DNA of 64,000 nt from Ruminiclostridium josui JCM 17888. Its GTDB lineage: Bacteria; Bacillota; Clostridia; Acetivibrionales; DSM-1351. Each line of letters opens with the position of its first letter. The stretch's first letter is position 1. Of this stretch, positions 1-11,496 are shown in pieces. A program made the translations under genes and the position numbers. The notes beneath the pieces were generated by a model. It made no database searches. It worked only from the letters and a program-made list of their open reading frames with translations, and was not told the DNA's origin. The stretch lies in NCBI RefSeq assembly GCF_000526495.1, contig NZ_JAGE01000002.1, positions 186,001-250,000 on the forward strand. Direction: 5' to 3'.

Positions 1-22
1 ATAAGGAGGTAGTATTCAGATA

Positions 23-619
23 ATGAAAAAAGAAAAACATCCTAAGGATGAAAATGAAAACACTAAGGAAATGAATTCTGAAGAAATCAACAAAGGAGAA
101 GAAAATCAGGAAGCATCGAAGACTTCTGATGTGAATGGTGATGAAGCAGTAAATGCGGAAATTCAGGATTTAAAAGCAAAGTTGGAAGAAAAGGCGAAGC
201 AATGTGAAGATTTAAAAAATATGGTTCAGCGTACAGCAGCAGAGTTTGACAACTATAAAAAAAGAACAATCAAGGAAAAGGAAGCTCTTAGCCTTGATAT
301 AGCAATAGACACTGTAAATACCTTCCTTCCGGTAGTAGATAACTTGGAAAGAGCTTTAAAAGCCGCAGAAAACACTGAAAGCAATCCATTGAAGGAAGGC
401 GTTGAAATGGTTATGAGACAGTTGAAGGATTGTCTCGACAAATTAGGTGTAGAAGCAATAGAAGCAGTTAATAATCCTTTTGACCCTGAATTACACAATG
501 CCGTTATGCATGAAACCAATGACGAAATTGGTGAGAACATTGTGGTAGAAGAATTTCAAAAAGGTTATACAATGAAGGGAAAAGTAATCAGACATAGTAT
601 GGTAAAGGTAGTAAACTAA
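23..619 (+). CDS. grpE: GrpE, nucleotide exchange factor of DnaK
   Basis: Co-chaperone that releases ADP from DnaK during the cytosolic folding cycle. The first 45 or so residues are acidic and low in complexity, as usual for GrpE. They are followed by a long coiled coil (about 47-85, with the FDNYKKR signature) and a C-terminal beta-wing domain ending in the conserved GYTMKGKVIRHSMVKV block. At 198 aa it has normal family length. The start has an AAGGAGGT ribosome binding site at 3-10. It lies directly upstream of dnaK and dnaJ; hrcA, the usual first gene of this operon, would lie beyond the left edge, so no CIRCE operator is visible. Identification is secure. Confidence 0.97.
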   Translation: MKKEKHPKDENENTKEMNSEEINKGEENQEASKTSDVNGDEAVNAEIQDLKAKLEEKAKQCEDLKNMVQRTAAEFDNYKKRTIKEKEALSLDIAIDTVNTFLPVVDNLERALKAAENTESNPLKEGVEMVMRQLKDCLDKLGVEAIEAVNNPFDPELHNAVMHETNDEIGENIVVEEFQKGYTMKGKVIRHSMVKVVN

Positions 620-637
620 CACAGTAGTTTAAAATAA

Positions 638-2518
<1,881 letters not shown>

Positions 2519-2531
2519 ATATATAATAATG

Positions 2532-2614
2532 TATAGGGGCTTAAAAGCCCCTATAGCATTAACAGCATAAGGTTTTTATTAAAAACGCCAAAGCTTACAT
2601 AATACAGCTCTGGC
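2532..2614 (+). other. Two intercistronic hairpins between dnaK and dnaJ
   Basis: A perfect 10-11 bp inverted repeat (TATAGGGGCT with its complement) at 2532-2555 lies just after the dnaK stop but has no T-run. A second, weaker stem (GCCA-AGC with GCT-TGGC) at 2587-2614 is followed by a short TTATTTTA. Neither is a strong intrinsic terminator. They could protect the dnaK message end or partly attenuate read-through into dnaJ. The function is inferred. Confidence 0.5.
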
Positions 2615-2663
2615 TTATTTTAGGTTGCTGGTTTGCTGTGTAATGAGACAGGAGTTGAATTCG

Positions 2664-3803
2664 ATGGCAGAAAAGAGAGATTATTACGAGGTATTAGGCG
2701 TTGATAGGAACGCTAGTGATGCTGAACTAAAAAAAGCATATAGAAATCTTGCGAAAAAGTACCATCCGGACGTCAATCCAGGAGATAAGGCTGCAGAAGC
2801 GAAGTTCAAAGAGGTAAATGAGGCCTATGAGGTTCTTAGTGATTCTCAGAAAAGGAGCAGGTATGACCAGTTCGGTCATGCGGGAACAGACCCTAACGGA
2901 TTTGGTGGTGCAGGAGGCTTCTCTTCAGATTTTGACTTTGGTGGAATAGGAGATATATTTGAAACTTTCTTTGGAGGCTCAGGCTTTGGAGGAAGAAGTA
3001 GAACAAGAAGAGGCCCTCAGAAGGGTGCAGACATTAAATATTCTATGGAAATCAGCTTTGAAGAAGCTGCATTTGGTATTGAACGAGAAATAAATGTTAG
3101 CAAAATGGAAGTATGCTCCAAATGTTCCGGTTCAGGGGCCAAACCAGGAAGTAATGTAACAACCTGCAGCCGCTGTAACGGAACAGGACAGATTCAAATA
3201 AAGCAAAGCACCCCATTCGGACAATTTATAAACACCAAAACATGTGATGCATGTAAAGGTGAAGGAAAGATTATTACAGAGCCTTGTCCTGCATGTAACG
3301 GAAAAGGTAGACTCAGAAGTACAAAAAAAATAAAAATAGATATTCCTGCGGGAATAGATGACGGTCAGACCATTTCATTAAGAGGTGGTGGGGATCCGGG
3401 AGTAAAAGGAGGTCCAAACGGAGATTTGTATGTAAATATCCATGTAAAACCTCACCCGCTATTTTCCAGACAGGGAAATAATGTTATATGTGATGTACCT
3501 ATTACATTTACACAAGCAGCATTAGGTGCTGAATTAGAAGTACCTACTCTTGACGGAAAAGTAAAATATACTGTACCTGAAGGAACTCAAACCGGTGCTG
3601 TTTTCAGATTAAAGGGCAAAGGAATCCCTTATTTGAGAGGAAATGGTCGTGGAGACCAGTATGTTAAGGTAAATATTGAAGTTCCGAAAAAACTCAATGA
3701 CAAACAAAAAGCATTGCTGAGGGAATTTGCTGAAATCAGCGGCGATGAATCCCACGAGCAGAGAAAAGGCTTTTTTGACAAAATGAAGGATGCATTTAAA
3801 TAA
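2664..3803 (+). CDS. dnaJ: DnaJ, Hsp40 co-chaperone
   Basis: Delivers substrates to DnaK and stimulates its ATPase. An N-terminal J domain with the HPD motif (YHPDVN) is followed by a Gly/Phe-rich stretch. Then come four CxxCxGxG zinc-binding repeats ([32 protein letters not shown]) and two C-terminal beta domains. The start at 2664 is chosen because an AGGAG site sits at 2650-2654 and the product begins [12 protein letters not shown], the normal family start. An upstream in-frame ATG at 2625 would add 13 unconserved residues. The product is 379 aa, normal for the family. Confidence 0.97.
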   Translation: MAEKRDYYEVLGVDRNASDAELKKAYRNLAKKYHPDVNPGDKAAEAKFKEVNEAYEVLSDSQKRSRYDQFGHAGTDPNGFGGAGGFSSDFDFGGIGDIFETFFGGSGFGGRSRTRRGPQKGADIKYSMEISFEEAAFGIEREINVSKMEVCSKCSGSGAKPGSNVTTCSRCNGTGQIQIKQSTPFGQFINTKTCDACKGEGKIITEPCPACNGKGRLRSTKKIKIDIPAGIDDGQTISLRGGGDPGVKGGPNGDLYVNIHVKPHPLFSRQGNNVICDVPITFTQAALGAELEVPTLDGKVKYTVPEGTQTGAVFRLKGKGIPYLRGNGRGDQYVKVNIEVPKKLNDKQKALLREFAEISGDESHEQRKGFFDKMKDAFK

Positions 3804-3841
3804 TTAAGAATTTTACTGCTCATGGAGGCAAAAGTAAATAT

Positions 3842-4792
3842 ATGAAATGGTATGAAATACGGATAAGTACTACTGATGAAGCAAGTGATGCGGTTTCCGA
3901 AATGCTTACGACAATGGGAGCTGGTGGCGTAGCTATCAAAGACCCTTTTGACATAAAAAAAGAGATATTAAAGCCAAATACTCTGGACTATGCTGATGAT
4001 GATTTTCTTGAATCATTAGGAGAGGATGTTATTATACAAGCATATTTCCAGAGCGGAAATAATATAGACGAGCTATTGAAGGAAATAAATGACGGCTTGG
4101 GAAATATATCCCAATTTTTAAGTATTGGAAAAGGTATAGAGGGATACGGCGAAGTAGATGATGAGGATTGGTCTACAGCTTGGAAAAAGTATTATAAGCC
4201 CCTTCAGCTTACAGAAAGAATAGTAATAAAGCCAACATGGGAGGATTACAGTCCCAAAGGTGATGAAATAATAATACAAATGGACCCAGGAATGGCCTTT
4301 GGAACAGGTACTCACGAAACCACACAAATGTGCTCTGTGTTGCTTGATAAGTATATGAGAGATGATACAGAGGTTCTTGATATTGGTTGTGGAACAGGTA
4401 TTCTTTCAATAATAGCAGCGAAGCTGGGTGCAAAAAAAGTTGAAGCTATTGATATAGATGAAGTTGCAGTGAAAGTTGCAAAGGAAAATATCGAGCTAAA
4501 TCGGGAAATATCAAAAGTATCTGCACATAAGGCTATATTGTCTGATTTAAAGCAGGAAGAACATAAATACGATATAATTGTAGCTAATATAATAGCTAAT
4601 GTAATTATTGACTTGTCTTCGCTTATACCTTATTATTTAAAAAAGGAATCTTTGATTATTACTTCGGGTATTATTAAAGAAAGGAAACAGGAAGTAATAG
4701 ACGCATGCGAAAAAAACGGGATGTCACTAATAGAAACTCTTGAAATGGGAGAATGGGTGGCAATGGTGTTTAAATGTCAAGATACTTTGTAG
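3842..4792 (+). CDS. prmA: Ribosomal protein L11 methyltransferase PrmA
   Basis: Trimethylates ribosomal protein L11 using S-adenosylmethionine. The N-terminal substrate-recognition domain (about 1-110) begins MKWYEIRI. The Rossmann methyltransferase core carries motif I LDIGCGTG at about 179-186, the acidic end of strand 2 (AIDID) and the VANIIANVI segment that forms the post-I active-site loop. At 316 aa it is family length. It follows dnaJ by 38 nt with a weak-to-fair GGAGG site and overlaps rsmE by 19 nt, implying translational coupling. The dnaJ-prmA-rsmE order is common in Firmicutes. Confidence 0.96.
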   Translation: MKWYEIRISTTDEASDAVSEMLTTMGAGGVAIKDPFDIKKEILKPNTLDYADDDFLESLGEDVIIQAYFQSGNNIDELLKEINDGLGNISQFLSIGKGIEGYGEVDDEDWSTAWKKYYKPLQLTERIVIKPTWEDYSPKGDEIIIQMDPGMAFGTGTHETTQMCSVLLDKYMRDDTEVLDIGCGTGILSIIAAKLGAKKVEAIDIDEVAVKVAKENIELNREISKVSAHKAILSDLKQEEHKYDIIVANIIANVIIDLSSLIPYYLKKESLIITSGIIKERKQEVIDACEKNGMSLIETLEMGEWVAMVFKCQDTL

Positions 4793-5526
4793 AAGAAGCA
4801 CAAATAGCTAACGGAAGAATTAACATAATAGGTGAAGACTTTCAGCATTTAAAAAAAGTGTTAAGGGCCCAGATAAAGGATGAAGTAATTGTATGCTGTG
4901 GAGGATTTGACTACACAGCTGAAATAGAAAAAATAAATGATAGTTCAATTATATGTGTAATAACGGATATAAATAAAAATTTTACTGAATCACCTTTAAA
5001 AGTTACTTTGTACCAGGGATTACCGAAGTCGGACAAGATGGAGTTAATTATACAGAAATGTGTAGAACTTGGAGTTTGGGAAATAGTTCCGGTAATCACA
5101 GAACGTTGTGTTTCGAGGATAAATACTGATAAAGATGCAAAAAATAAGCTTGCGAGATGGCAAAAGATAGCAAGAGAGGCATCAAAACAGTGCAATAGGG
5201 GAATAATTCCCAATATTCTGTACCCTGTATCTTTTAAAGAAGCCGTTGAAATGGCATCTAAAGCTGAACTGGCAGTTATTCCTTATGAGAAGGAAAGTGC
5301 AGTTGGACTTAAAAATATTGTATCCCGGTATCAAGGAATTACCAGTGGAAGTATTATCATTGGTCCTGAAGGAGGGTTTGAAGAAAAAGAAGTCCAAATG
5401 GCAGAAGACAGAGGGGTTAAGAAGATATCTCTGGGGCCAAGAATCCTACGCACGGAAACTGCCGGAATGGTAGCTTTATCACTTTTGATGTATGAATTAG
5501 GAGATGTGTCTAATGGGAGAACTTAA
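4774..5526 (+). CDS. rsmE: 16S rRNA m3U1498 methyltransferase RsmE
   Basis: SPOUT-class methyltransferase that methylates N3 of U1498 in 16S rRNA. The N-terminal PUA-like region (about 1-70) precedes the trefoil-knot domain. The knot signatures IGPEGGFEEKEV (about 197-208) and LGPRILRTETAG (about 216-227) form the cofactor pocket. At 250 aa it is normal. The start lies inside the 3' end of prmA, and its own 3' end overlaps the following response regulator by 14 nt, so three genes are stacked with overlaps and are probably co-translated. Confidence 0.95.
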   Translation: MSRYFVEEAQIANGRINIIGEDFQHLKKVLRAQIKDEVIVCCGGFDYTAEIEKINDSSIICVITDINKNFTESPLKVTLYQGLPKSDKMELIIQKCVELGVWEIVPVITERCVSRINTDKDAKNKLARWQKIAREASKQCNRGIIPNILYPVSFKEAVEMASKAELAVIPYEKESAVGLKNIVSRYQGITSGSIIIGPEGGFEEKEVQMAEDRGVKKISLGPRILRTETAGMVALSLLMYELGDVSNGRT

Positions 5527-5884
5527 ATTTGTTGTTGTTGATGATGCAGTGTTTATGAGAACATTAATTAAGAGAATGATTGAAGAAAATTCAAACTATC
5601 ACGTTGTAGGTGAAGGAGCAAATGGCCGTGAAGCTATTGAACAAGCAAAGCGTAATCAACCTGATATAATGACTCTTGATATTACAATGCCAGAGATGGA
5701 TGGAATTATGGCAATAAAGGGAATATTGGAAGTAAGCCCAGCTACCAAGATAATAATGGTTTCTGCAATGGGACAGCAGGCTATGGTAATAGATGCAATT
5801 AAAATGGGAGCTAAAGATTTTATTGTTAAACCCTTTGATAAAACCAGGGTTCAACAGGCAATAGAAAATGTTTTAAATCTCTGA
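5513..5884 (+). CDS. Stand-alone CheY-like response regulator
   Basis: Single receiver domain of 123 aa with no output domain. Key residues are intact: acidic pair D10-D11, phospho-acceptor D56 (TLDITMPEMDG), S84 in place of the usual Thr, and K106 (VKP). It therefore should be phosphorylated and signal by protein contact. The start at 5513 is preferred over ATG 5504 because the GGAG site at about 5500 directly abuts the first ATG but sits at proper distance from the second. It overlaps the end of rsmE and is closed by a terminator. No histidine kinase or chemotaxis gene is near, so the partner is unknown. Confidence 0.9.
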   Translation: MGELKFVVVDDAVFMRTLIKRMIEENSNYHVVGEGANGREAIEQAKRNQPDIMTLDITMPEMDGIMAIKGILEVSPATKIIMVSAMGQQAMVIDAIKMGAKDFIVKPFDKTRVQQAIENVLNL

Positions 5885-5901
5885 TAATATGTCTATTATA
5901 T

Positions 5902-5933
5902 AAATGGGGGATAATTCCTCCATTTTATTTTTT
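5902..5933 (+). terminator. Intrinsic terminator of the grpE-to-cheY block
   Basis: Stem AAATGGGGGA paired with TCCTCCATTT (one G-U), loop TAAT-like, followed by a run rich in T (TATTTTTT). It closes the dnaJ-prmA-rsmE-response regulator transcription unit. Confidence 0.85.
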
Positions 5934-6014
5934 ATAGGGAATAGTGCAACAAATTAAAAACATTAGTAAATTGAAGAAAATTGATAAAAATATATGAAAA
6001 GTAGTAATTTATCC

Positions 6015-6042
6015 TTTAAATTCTGCAAATATGTGTTATAAT
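6015..6042 (+). promoter_or_regulatory. Promoter of the yicC-remA-gmk-rpoZ-glyS operon
   Basis: A perfect -10 TATAAT at 6037-6042 is preceded by TG (extended -10, TGTTATAAT). A weak -35 TTTAAA at 6015-6020 gives a 16 bp spacer. It lies 60 nt upstream of yicC and just after the previous terminator. Confidence 0.7.
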
Positions 6043-6102
6043 ACTAAGCGGGATTAATAGTATATTTTGGGTTAAATTTTATCCCAGTAACCGGAGGCAT
6101 AT

Positions 6103-6984
6103 ATGGTTAGAAGTATGACAGGTTTCGGTAGAGGAACCTTTAGTGATAATGGCAAAGAATTTACGGTAGAAATAAAAACTGTAAATCACCGCTATATAGA
6201 TTTTTATATAAAAATACCGAGACAGATTGGTTATCTTGAGGAAAGAGTCAGAGAAGTAGCTTCTAAAAGTCTTTTTCGCGGTAAAGTTGATATATTTATA
6301 TCATTTGAAGATCGTTCCGACAATTCCAGAAGTGTGACACTTGATGAGCCATTAGCAAGTGCTTACATACAGGCAGTTGAAAAGCTCAAAGAAAAATATA
6401 GCTTGAAGGATGACTTGAGTGTATCGCTTATTTCACGTTTCCCGGATGTTTTAAGAATAGAGAAAAATGAAGATGATGAAGAACATTTGTGGTCTGTTCT
6501 TAAAAGAGCATTGGACTTGGCAATAGATTCGCTTCTCCAAATGAGAGAAAAAGAGGGAAATGAATTAAGAAACAGCCTGCTTCAGAAAGCCGATTATATG
6601 GAAACCATTATATCAGATATTTCTCAAAGAAGTCCCCAGGTTGTCACTGAATATAAGCAAAAGCTTGAATATAGGATAAAAGAATTATTAAATCAGCAAA
6701 CTATTGATGAAAACAGGATTGCAATGGAAGTAGCAATATTTGCTGACAGGTGCGGCATAGATGAGGAATTGGTAAGACTGGGAAGTCATTTAACACAGTT
6801 AAGAGATATATTAAACATAAAGAAACAGCCTATTGGAAGAAAACTTGATTTTTTGGTTCAGGAAATAAACAGGGAAATAAATACAATCGGCTCAAAATCA
6901 AATGACATAATTATTACAAAAAATGTTCTGGAACTAAAAAGTGAAGCAGAAAAAATAAGAGAACAAATTCAGAATATGGAATAG
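6103..6984 (+). CDS. YicC/YloC family endoribonuclease
   Basis: Cytosolic protein of the YicC family; E. coli YicC and B. subtilis YloC are reported to be endoribonucleases. Visible family marks are the N-terminal [26 protein letters not shown], and the C-terminal [23 protein letters not shown] block. At 293 aa it is typical. The ATG at 6103 has a CCGGAGG site. It is the first gene of an operon with remA and gmk, the usual Firmicutes order. A role in RNA turnover is family knowledge; the target here is unknown. Confidence 0.92.
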   Translation: MVRSMTGFGRGTFSDNGKEFTVEIKTVNHRYIDFYIKIPRQIGYLEERVREVASKSLFRGKVDIFISFEDRSDNSRSVTLDEPLASAYIQAVEKLKEKYSLKDDLSVSLISRFPDVLRIEKNEDDEEHLWSVLKRALDLAIDSLLQMREKEGNELRNSLLQKADYMETIISDISQRSPQVVTEYKQKLEYRIKELLNQQTIDENRIAMEVAIFADRCGIDEELVRLGSHLTQLRDILNIKKQPIGRKLDFLVQEINREINTIGSKSNDIIITKNVLELKSEAEKIREQIQNME

Positions 6985-7000
6985 ATATCAGGAGGAGTGT

Positions 7001-7279
7001 ATGAAGCTTATAAATATTGGCTTTGGGAATATTGTTTCCGCTAACAGACTCGTGGCAATTGTAAGTCCGGAATCAGCACCGATTAAAAGAATTATTCAGG
7101 AAGCAAGGGACAGAGGTATGTTGATTGATGCAACATACGGAAGAAGAACAAGAGCAGTAATAATTACTGACAGCGACCATATAATTTTATCAGCTGTACA
7201 GCCAGAAACAGTAGCCCACAGATTAAATACCAAGGACAACGATGACAGTGAAGCTGATGAAGATTCAGTTACTGAATAG
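7001..7279 (+). CDS. remA: RemA, DUF370 DNA-binding regulator
   Basis: Small DNA-binding protein; in Bacillus subtilis RemA activates biofilm matrix and osmoprotection genes. The protein (92 aa) contains the conserved core [30 protein letters not shown] and the arginine-rich [11 protein letters not shown] segment needed for DNA binding in RemA. The tail is acidic ([10 protein letters not shown]). It has an AGGAGGAG site and sits 16 nt after yicC and 9 nt before gmk. Matrix genes are not in this window, so the regulon here is unknown. Confidence 0.92.
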   Translation: MKLINIGFGNIVSANRLVAIVSPESAPIKRIIQEARDRGMLIDATYGRRTRAVIITDSDHIILSAVQPETVAHRLNTKDNDDSEADEDSVTE

Positions 7280-7288
7280 GAGGAAATC

Positions 7289-7894
7289 ATGCAACAAAAA
7301 GGCCTATTAGTTGTAGTGTCCGGACCTTCAGGAACAGGAAAGGGTACGGTATGCAAAAAGTTGTTGTCCCAAAGGAATAATGTAAGATATTCTGTATCAG
7401 CTACTACAAGAAAGCCACGTGAAGGTGAAATTGAGGGTCAGAGCTATTTCTTTGTTTCAGAAAGCAAATTTTTGGATATGATAAAGAATGATGCTCTCAT
7501 TGAGTGGGATAAGTACTGCGACAATTACTATGGTACACCAAAGTCATATGTTGATTCTTGTGTGGAAAACGGTATGGACATAATATTGGAAATAACCGTG
7601 GAAGGGGCTCTTGAAATAAAGCAAAAGTACCCTGATTCCGTACTTATATTTATTCTGCCGCCATCCTTTGAAGAATTAAGAAGGAGAATAGAGTGCAGAG
7701 CTACAGAGTGTACTGATGTTATAGAAAAAAGATTGCAAAAGGCTGTCAGTGAAATTAAATATGTATCAAAATATGATTATTTAATTTTAAATGACAGTGT
7801 TGATGAAGCTGTTTTAAATATAGAAAAGGTTCTAGATAGCGAGCGGTTAAAGCCGTTCAGAAATACTGAATTGATAGAGAATTTATTCAAGTAA
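7289..7894 (+). CDS. gmk: Guanylate kinase
   Basis: Phosphorylates GMP to GDP with ATP in purine nucleotide metabolism. The P-loop SGPSGTGKGT lies near the N-terminus (about 9-18). The GMP-binding segment SATTRKPREGEIEGQSYFFV and the lid arginine stretch ELRRRIECRATE follow. At 201 aa it is standard length. The ATG follows a TAGGAGG site. Its position between remA and rpoZ is the conserved Firmicutes arrangement. Confidence 0.97.
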   Translation: MQQKGLLVVVSGPSGTGKGTVCKKLLSQRNNVRYSVSATTRKPREGEIEGQSYFFVSESKFLDMIKNDALIEWDKYCDNYYGTPKSYVDSCVENGMDIILEITVEGALEIKQKYPDSVLIFILPPSFEELRRRIECRATECTDVIEKRLQKAVSEIKYVSKYDYLILNDSVDEAVLNIEKVLDSERLKPFRNTELIENLFK

Positions 7895-7914
7895 TACGGG
7901 AGGTACTATATAGT

Positions 7915-8121
7915 ATGATTTATCCTTCAATCAATGAATTGATGAAAAAAGTAGACAGCAGGTACACTTTAGCAGTTGAAGCTGCAAAAAGAGCAAGACA
8001 ATTAGTAGACGGAGCAACTAAAATGACTAAGTTTAACTCCGATAAAGAAGTTACAATTGCTATACATGAAATAGCAGAGGATAAGATAACATATGTTAGA
8101 ACAAAGAGCGGGATAAAATAG
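7915..8121 (+). CDS. rpoZ: RNA polymerase omega subunit
   Basis: Small RNA polymerase subunit that helps fold and assemble beta-prime. The 68 aa protein carries the family core [17 protein letters not shown] followed by [23 protein letters not shown] site precedes the ATG, 20 nt after gmk. The short length is normal for Clostridia. Confidence 0.94.
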   Translation: MIYPSINELMKKVDSRYTLAVEAAKRARQLVDGATKMTKFNSDKEVTIAIHEIAEDKITYVRTKSGIK

Positions 8122-8134
8122 GGGGGGTTGTAAA

Positions 8135-9523
8135 GTGGCAACTGAAAAGACAATGGAAAAAATAGTTGCATTAGCTAAAAACAGAGGTTTTGTTTACCCT
8201 GGTTCCGATATATACGGAGGACTGGCAAATGCATGGGACTACGGTCCTCTTGGAGTAGAGCTTAAAAATAACGTAAAAAAAGCTTGGTGGCGTAAATTTA
8301 TACAGGAAAGTCCGTACAATGTAGGAGTTGACTGTGCGATACTTATGAATCCTCAAGTATGGGTGGCTTCAGGTCATGTAGGTGGTTTCAGCGATCCTTT
8401 GATTGACTGTAAGGATTGTAAAACACGTCATAGAGCAGATAAGCTTATTGAAGACTGGAATGCAGAAAATAATATTGAATTCAAAGTTGATGGTCTTAAA
8501 AATGAAGAGTTAATGCAATACATAAAGGATAAAGGTGTAAAATGTCCTGAATGTGGTTCTACAAACTTCACTGAAATCAGAAAGTTTAACCTTATGTTTA
8601 AGACTTTCCAAGGTGTTACTGAAGACTCAAAAGCTGAAATATATTTGAGACCAGAAACTGCACAAGGTATTTTTGTTAATTTCAAGAATGTACAGCGTAC
8701 AACCAGAAAGAAAATACCTTTTGGTATAGGACAGATAGGTAAATCCTTTAGAAATGAAATAACACCTGGTAATTTTACATTCAGAACCAGAGAATTTGAA
8801 CAGATGGAACTTGAATTCTTCTGTGAACCTGGAAAAGACCTTGAATGGTTTAAATACTGGAAGGATTTTTGTTATAACTGGCTTTTAAGCTTGAATATGA
8901 CAAAGGAAAACCTAAAGCTTCGTGACCACGAAAAGGAAGAACTTTCACACTACAGTAATGCAACTACTGATATTGAGTTCCTTTTCCCATTTGGTTGGGG
9001 AGAACTTTGGGGAATTGCGGACAGAACTGATTTTGACTTAAAACAGCACATGATTCATGCAAAAGATGACTTGTCATACTTTGATCCTACTACAAATGAG
9101 AAGTATGTTCCATATTGTATAGAGCCATCTTTGGGTGCTGATAGAGTTACTTTGGCTTTCCTTTGTGATGCTTATACCGAAGAAGAAGTTGCAGAGGGTG
9201 ACGTAAGAACTGTTTTGAAGTTCCATCCAGCTCTAGCACCTGTAAAGATAGCTGTTCTTCCGCTCTCAAAGAAATTAGGCGAAGAAGCAGAGAAGATTTA
9301 CCATATGTTAACTAAGACATATAATTGTGAATATGATGAAACAGGAAGCATAGGTAAGAGATACAGAAGACAGGATGAAATAGGAACACCATATTGTATC
9401 ACATTTGACTTTGATTCACTTGAAGACAAGAGTGTTACTATAAGAGACAGAGATACAATGCAGCAGGTTAGAATTAAAATTGAAGATCTTCCAGCATATT
9501 TTGAAAATAAATTTGAATTTTAA
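8135..9523 (+). CDS. glyS: Glycyl-tRNA synthetase, dimeric class II type
   Basis: Charges tRNA-Gly with glycine. This is the single-chain alpha2 enzyme (glyQS type), 462 aa, not the E. coli alpha2beta2 type. Visible parts are the N-terminal [12 protein letters not shown], a zinc-binding insertion with CKDCKTRH and CPECGS, class II motif 2 ([23 protein letters not shown], about 207-229), motif 3 near GADRVTLAF, and a C-terminal anticodon-binding domain. The start codon is GTG at 8135 with a GGGGGG-rich site 7-8 nt upstream. It ends the yicC operon and is followed by a strong terminator. Confidence 0.97.
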   Translation: MATEKTMEKIVALAKNRGFVYPGSDIYGGLANAWDYGPLGVELKNNVKKAWWRKFIQESPYNVGVDCAILMNPQVWVASGHVGGFSDPLIDCKDCKTRHRADKLIEDWNAENNIEFKVDGLKNEELMQYIKDKGVKCPECGSTNFTEIRKFNLMFKTFQGVTEDSKAEIYLRPETAQGIFVNFKNVQRTTRKKIPFGIGQIGKSFRNEITPGNFTFRTREFEQMELEFFCEPGKDLEWFKYWKDFCYNWLLSLNMTKENLKLRDHEKEELSHYSNATTDIEFLFPFGWGELWGIADRTDFDLKQHMIHAKDDLSYFDPTTNEKYVPYCIEPSLGADRVTLAFLCDAYTEEEVAEGDVRTVLKFHPALAPVKIAVLPLSKKLGEEAEKIYHMLTKTYNCEYDETGSIGKRYRRQDEIGTPYCITFDFDSLEDKSVTIRDRDTMQQVRIKIEDLPAYFENKFEF

Positions 9524-9540
9524 TAACTGAAATGTGCAAA

Positions 9541-9570
9541 AAAACAGGCATTTTACAATGCCTGTTTTTT
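9541..9570 (+). terminator. Intrinsic terminator after glyS
   Basis: Perfect 12 bp stem AAAACAGGCATT / AATGCCTGTTTT with loop TTAC and a continuing T-run (positions 9565-9570). Confidence 0.93.
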
Positions 9571-9677
9571 ATGACTCTAAATTATCCCCAAATGTTGGAA
9601 GACTTATTATGGGTAATAAATATTTTACATATGGTAATTTTTATAAAATAAACTGTATTTATGATATTTGTAAGAGG

Positions 9678-9706
9678 TTGACAAGCACACATCGAAAAAG
9701 TATATT
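9678..9706 (+). promoter_or_regulatory. Promoter of the pantothenate operon
   Basis: Consensus -35 TTGACA at 9678-9683, 17 bp spacer, -10 TATATT at 9701-9706. The predicted start is about 50 nt upstream of the first gene (ATG 9763). No riboswitch-like structure is seen in the short leader. Confidence 0.85.
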
Positions 9707-9762
9707 TATACATGTAGTAAAGTCGGGTGTTTATTCAAATATACTTATCGAGGTTACTTACA

Positions 9763-10608
9763 ATGAAAGTAGGATTTATTGGAGCAGGAAAAGTCGGCAA
9801 TACTCTTGGAAAGTACTTTGAGCAAAACAATATTGAACTGACGGGGTATTTTGATACTGATATATCCGCCGCAAAGGAAGCTTCGGATTTTACAATGTCG
9901 GTGGTATATACATCATTAGAGGAGCTTGTTAAATTAAGTGATATTATTTTTATTACAACCACTGATAACGCTATACAATATGTATGGGAAGACATAAAAG
10001 AACTAGCTATTGAAGGCAAAATAATCTGTCATTGCTCAGGAGCCTTGTCTTCGGATATATTTAAGGGAATTGGCAAAAAAGGAGCATTTGGTTATTCTGT
10101 TCATCCTCTTTTTTCCTGCAGCAGTAAAACTTCCTCATATAAAAAGCTATATGATGCATTGATAACAATTGAAGGAAGCCGAGCTCGACTACAGGAAGTT
10201 GAAGAATTATTCAAAAGTCTTGGCAACAGTACCAGAATAATTGATTCATCACAAAAAATTATATATCATGCTGCTGCTGTTTTTGCCAGTAATCAGGCCA
10301 TTGCTCTTGCCGGGCAGGGAATAGACCTTCTGAAGAAATGTGGTTTTACCCGGGATGAAGCTATAAAGTCCATTCTTTTTCTAATGGGTAATGCAATTGA
10401 AAATATAAAAAAACAGGGATTGGAAGAAGCGTTAACAGGGCCTGTGGAGCGCAATGATATAATGACTGTACGAAAGCACCTTCAGGCTTTATCAGAAGAA
10501 GAAAAAAATATATATATTTCGTTATCCAGTAAATTAGTAAAAATAGCTAAAATAAAGAACCCTGAAAAAGATTATATTGAATTAGAAAACCTTTTAAGGG
10601 GAATTTGA
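9763..10608 (+). CDS. Rossmann/DUF2520 dehydrogenase, probable alternative ketopantoate reductase (PanG-like)
   Basis: The N-terminal NAD(P)-binding Rossmann fold starts MKVGFIGAGKVG, with a GxGxxG nucleotide loop at residues 6-11. It is followed by the helical DUF2520 half (HAAAVFASNQAIALAGQG, GPVERNDIMTVRKHL). It is first in an operon with panB, panC and panD, and no panE is visible. DUF2520-type proteins beside pan genes, including Francisella PanG as I recall, have been assigned ketopantoate reduction, so that is the best guess here. The start at 9763 is chosen for its GAGGT site; a GTG at 9727 would add 12 unconserved residues. Length is 281 aa. Confidence 0.8.
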   Translation: MKVGFIGAGKVGNTLGKYFEQNNIELTGYFDTDISAAKEASDFTMSVVYTSLEELVKLSDIIFITTTDNAIQYVWEDIKELAIEGKIICHCSGALSSDIFKGIGKKGAFGYSVHPLFSCSSKTSSYKKLYDALITIEGSRARLQEVEELFKSLGNSTRIIDSSQKIIYHAAAVFASNQAIALAGQGIDLLKKCGFTRDEAIKSILFLMGNAIENIKKQGLEEALTGPVERNDIMTVRKHLQALSEEEKNIYISLSSKLVKIAKIKNPEKDYIELENLLRGI

Positions 10609-10632
10609 GTAAATAACGGGGGCGTTAATGGA

Positions 10633-11496
10633 ATGACGATAGAAGAAAATAGAGTAAAAAATACGGCTGCGTCTATTCAAAATCAGAAAAGAATAGGCGA
10701 TAAAATTAGTATGCTAACAGCATATGATTATTCTACAGCAAAATTGATGGATGAAGCAGGAGTTAATTGCATTCTTGTTGGGGACTCCTTGGGAATGGTT
10801 ATGCTTGGATATGAAAATACTTTATCAGTTACTATGGAGGACATGATACACCATACAGCGGCAGTAGCAAGAGGAAGTAAATATGCATTTATTGTTGCAG
10901 ATATGCCGTTTATGTCTTATCATACTTCTGTTTATGATGCTGTTGTAAATGCAGGAAGATTAATAAAAGAAGGAAATGCTCATGCAGTAAAACTGGAAGG
11001 TGGTAAGGAAGTATGTCCACAGATAAAAGCAATTGTAGATGCAAAAATACCTTTAGTAGCACATTTAGGTATGACACCCCAGTCAATAAATTCTTTCGGT
11101 GGTTTTAAAGTACAGGGAAAAGATGAGGCAGCAGCCATGAAATTAATTGATGATGCCAAAGCTGTTGAAGCTGCCGGTGCAACTGCTGTTGTGCTTGAAT
11201 GTGTTCCAGCAGAGCTTTCAAAAATTATTACAAATAAGCTTTCTATACCAACAATCGGAATAGGTGCAGGAAAATACTGCGACGGGCAGGTTCTTGTTTA
11301 TCAAGATATGTTGGGTATATATTCGGATTTTACTCCCAAATTTGTGAAAAAGTACGCTAATATAGGTTCGGATATGAAAGCGGCATTTAGAAGATATATT
11401 AGTGAAATAAAGGATTCAACTTTTCCAGAACAAGAACATTCTTATAGCATAGATGCAGCGGTTATTGAAAAGTTGATTTCGGAGGATAAGGTATGA
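10633..11496 (+). CDS. panB: Ketopantoate hydroxymethyltransferase
   Basis: Transfers a hydroxymethyl group from methylene-tetrahydrofolate to ketoisovalerate, the first step to pantoate. The TIM-barrel core shows [17 protein letters not shown], the metal- and substrate-binding [20 protein letters not shown] (about 117-120), AHLGMTPQS and the IGIGAG loop. The length, 287 aa, is slightly above the usual 265-280 because of an N-terminal extension of about 18 residues. A GGGGGCG stretch 8-10 nt upstream serves as ribosome binding site. It overlaps panC by 4 nt (ATGA). Confidence 0.96.
   Translation: MTIEENRVKNTAASIQNQKRIGDKISMLTAYDYSTAKLMDEAGVNCILVGDSLGMVMLGYENTLSVTMEDMIHHTAAVARGSKYAFIVADMPFMSYHTSVYDAVVNAGRLIKEGNAHAVKLEGGKEVCPQIKAIVDAKIPLVAHLGMTPQSINSFGGFKVQGKDEAAAMKLIDDAKAVEAAGATAVVLECVPAELSKIITNKLSIPTIGIGAGKYCDGQVLVYQDMLGIYSDFTPKFVKKYANIGSDMKAAFRRYISEIKDSTFPEQEHSYSIDAAVIEKLISEDKV

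Noticed and set aside
2532-2555. The dnaK-dnaJ hairpin as a full terminator
   Set aside because: No T-run follows the stem, and dnaJ has no clear separate promoter; partial attenuation or mRNA protection is more likely.
9727-9762. GTG start giving a 12-residue longer DUF2520 protein
   Set aside because: The extension is unlike the family start, and a GAGGT site correctly spaces the ATG at 9763.
9534-9821. A 95-codon plus-strand open frame just after glyS
   Set aside because: It runs through the glyS terminator and the pan promoter, has no ribosome binding site, an unlikely composition and overlaps the start of the real dehydrogenase in another frame.
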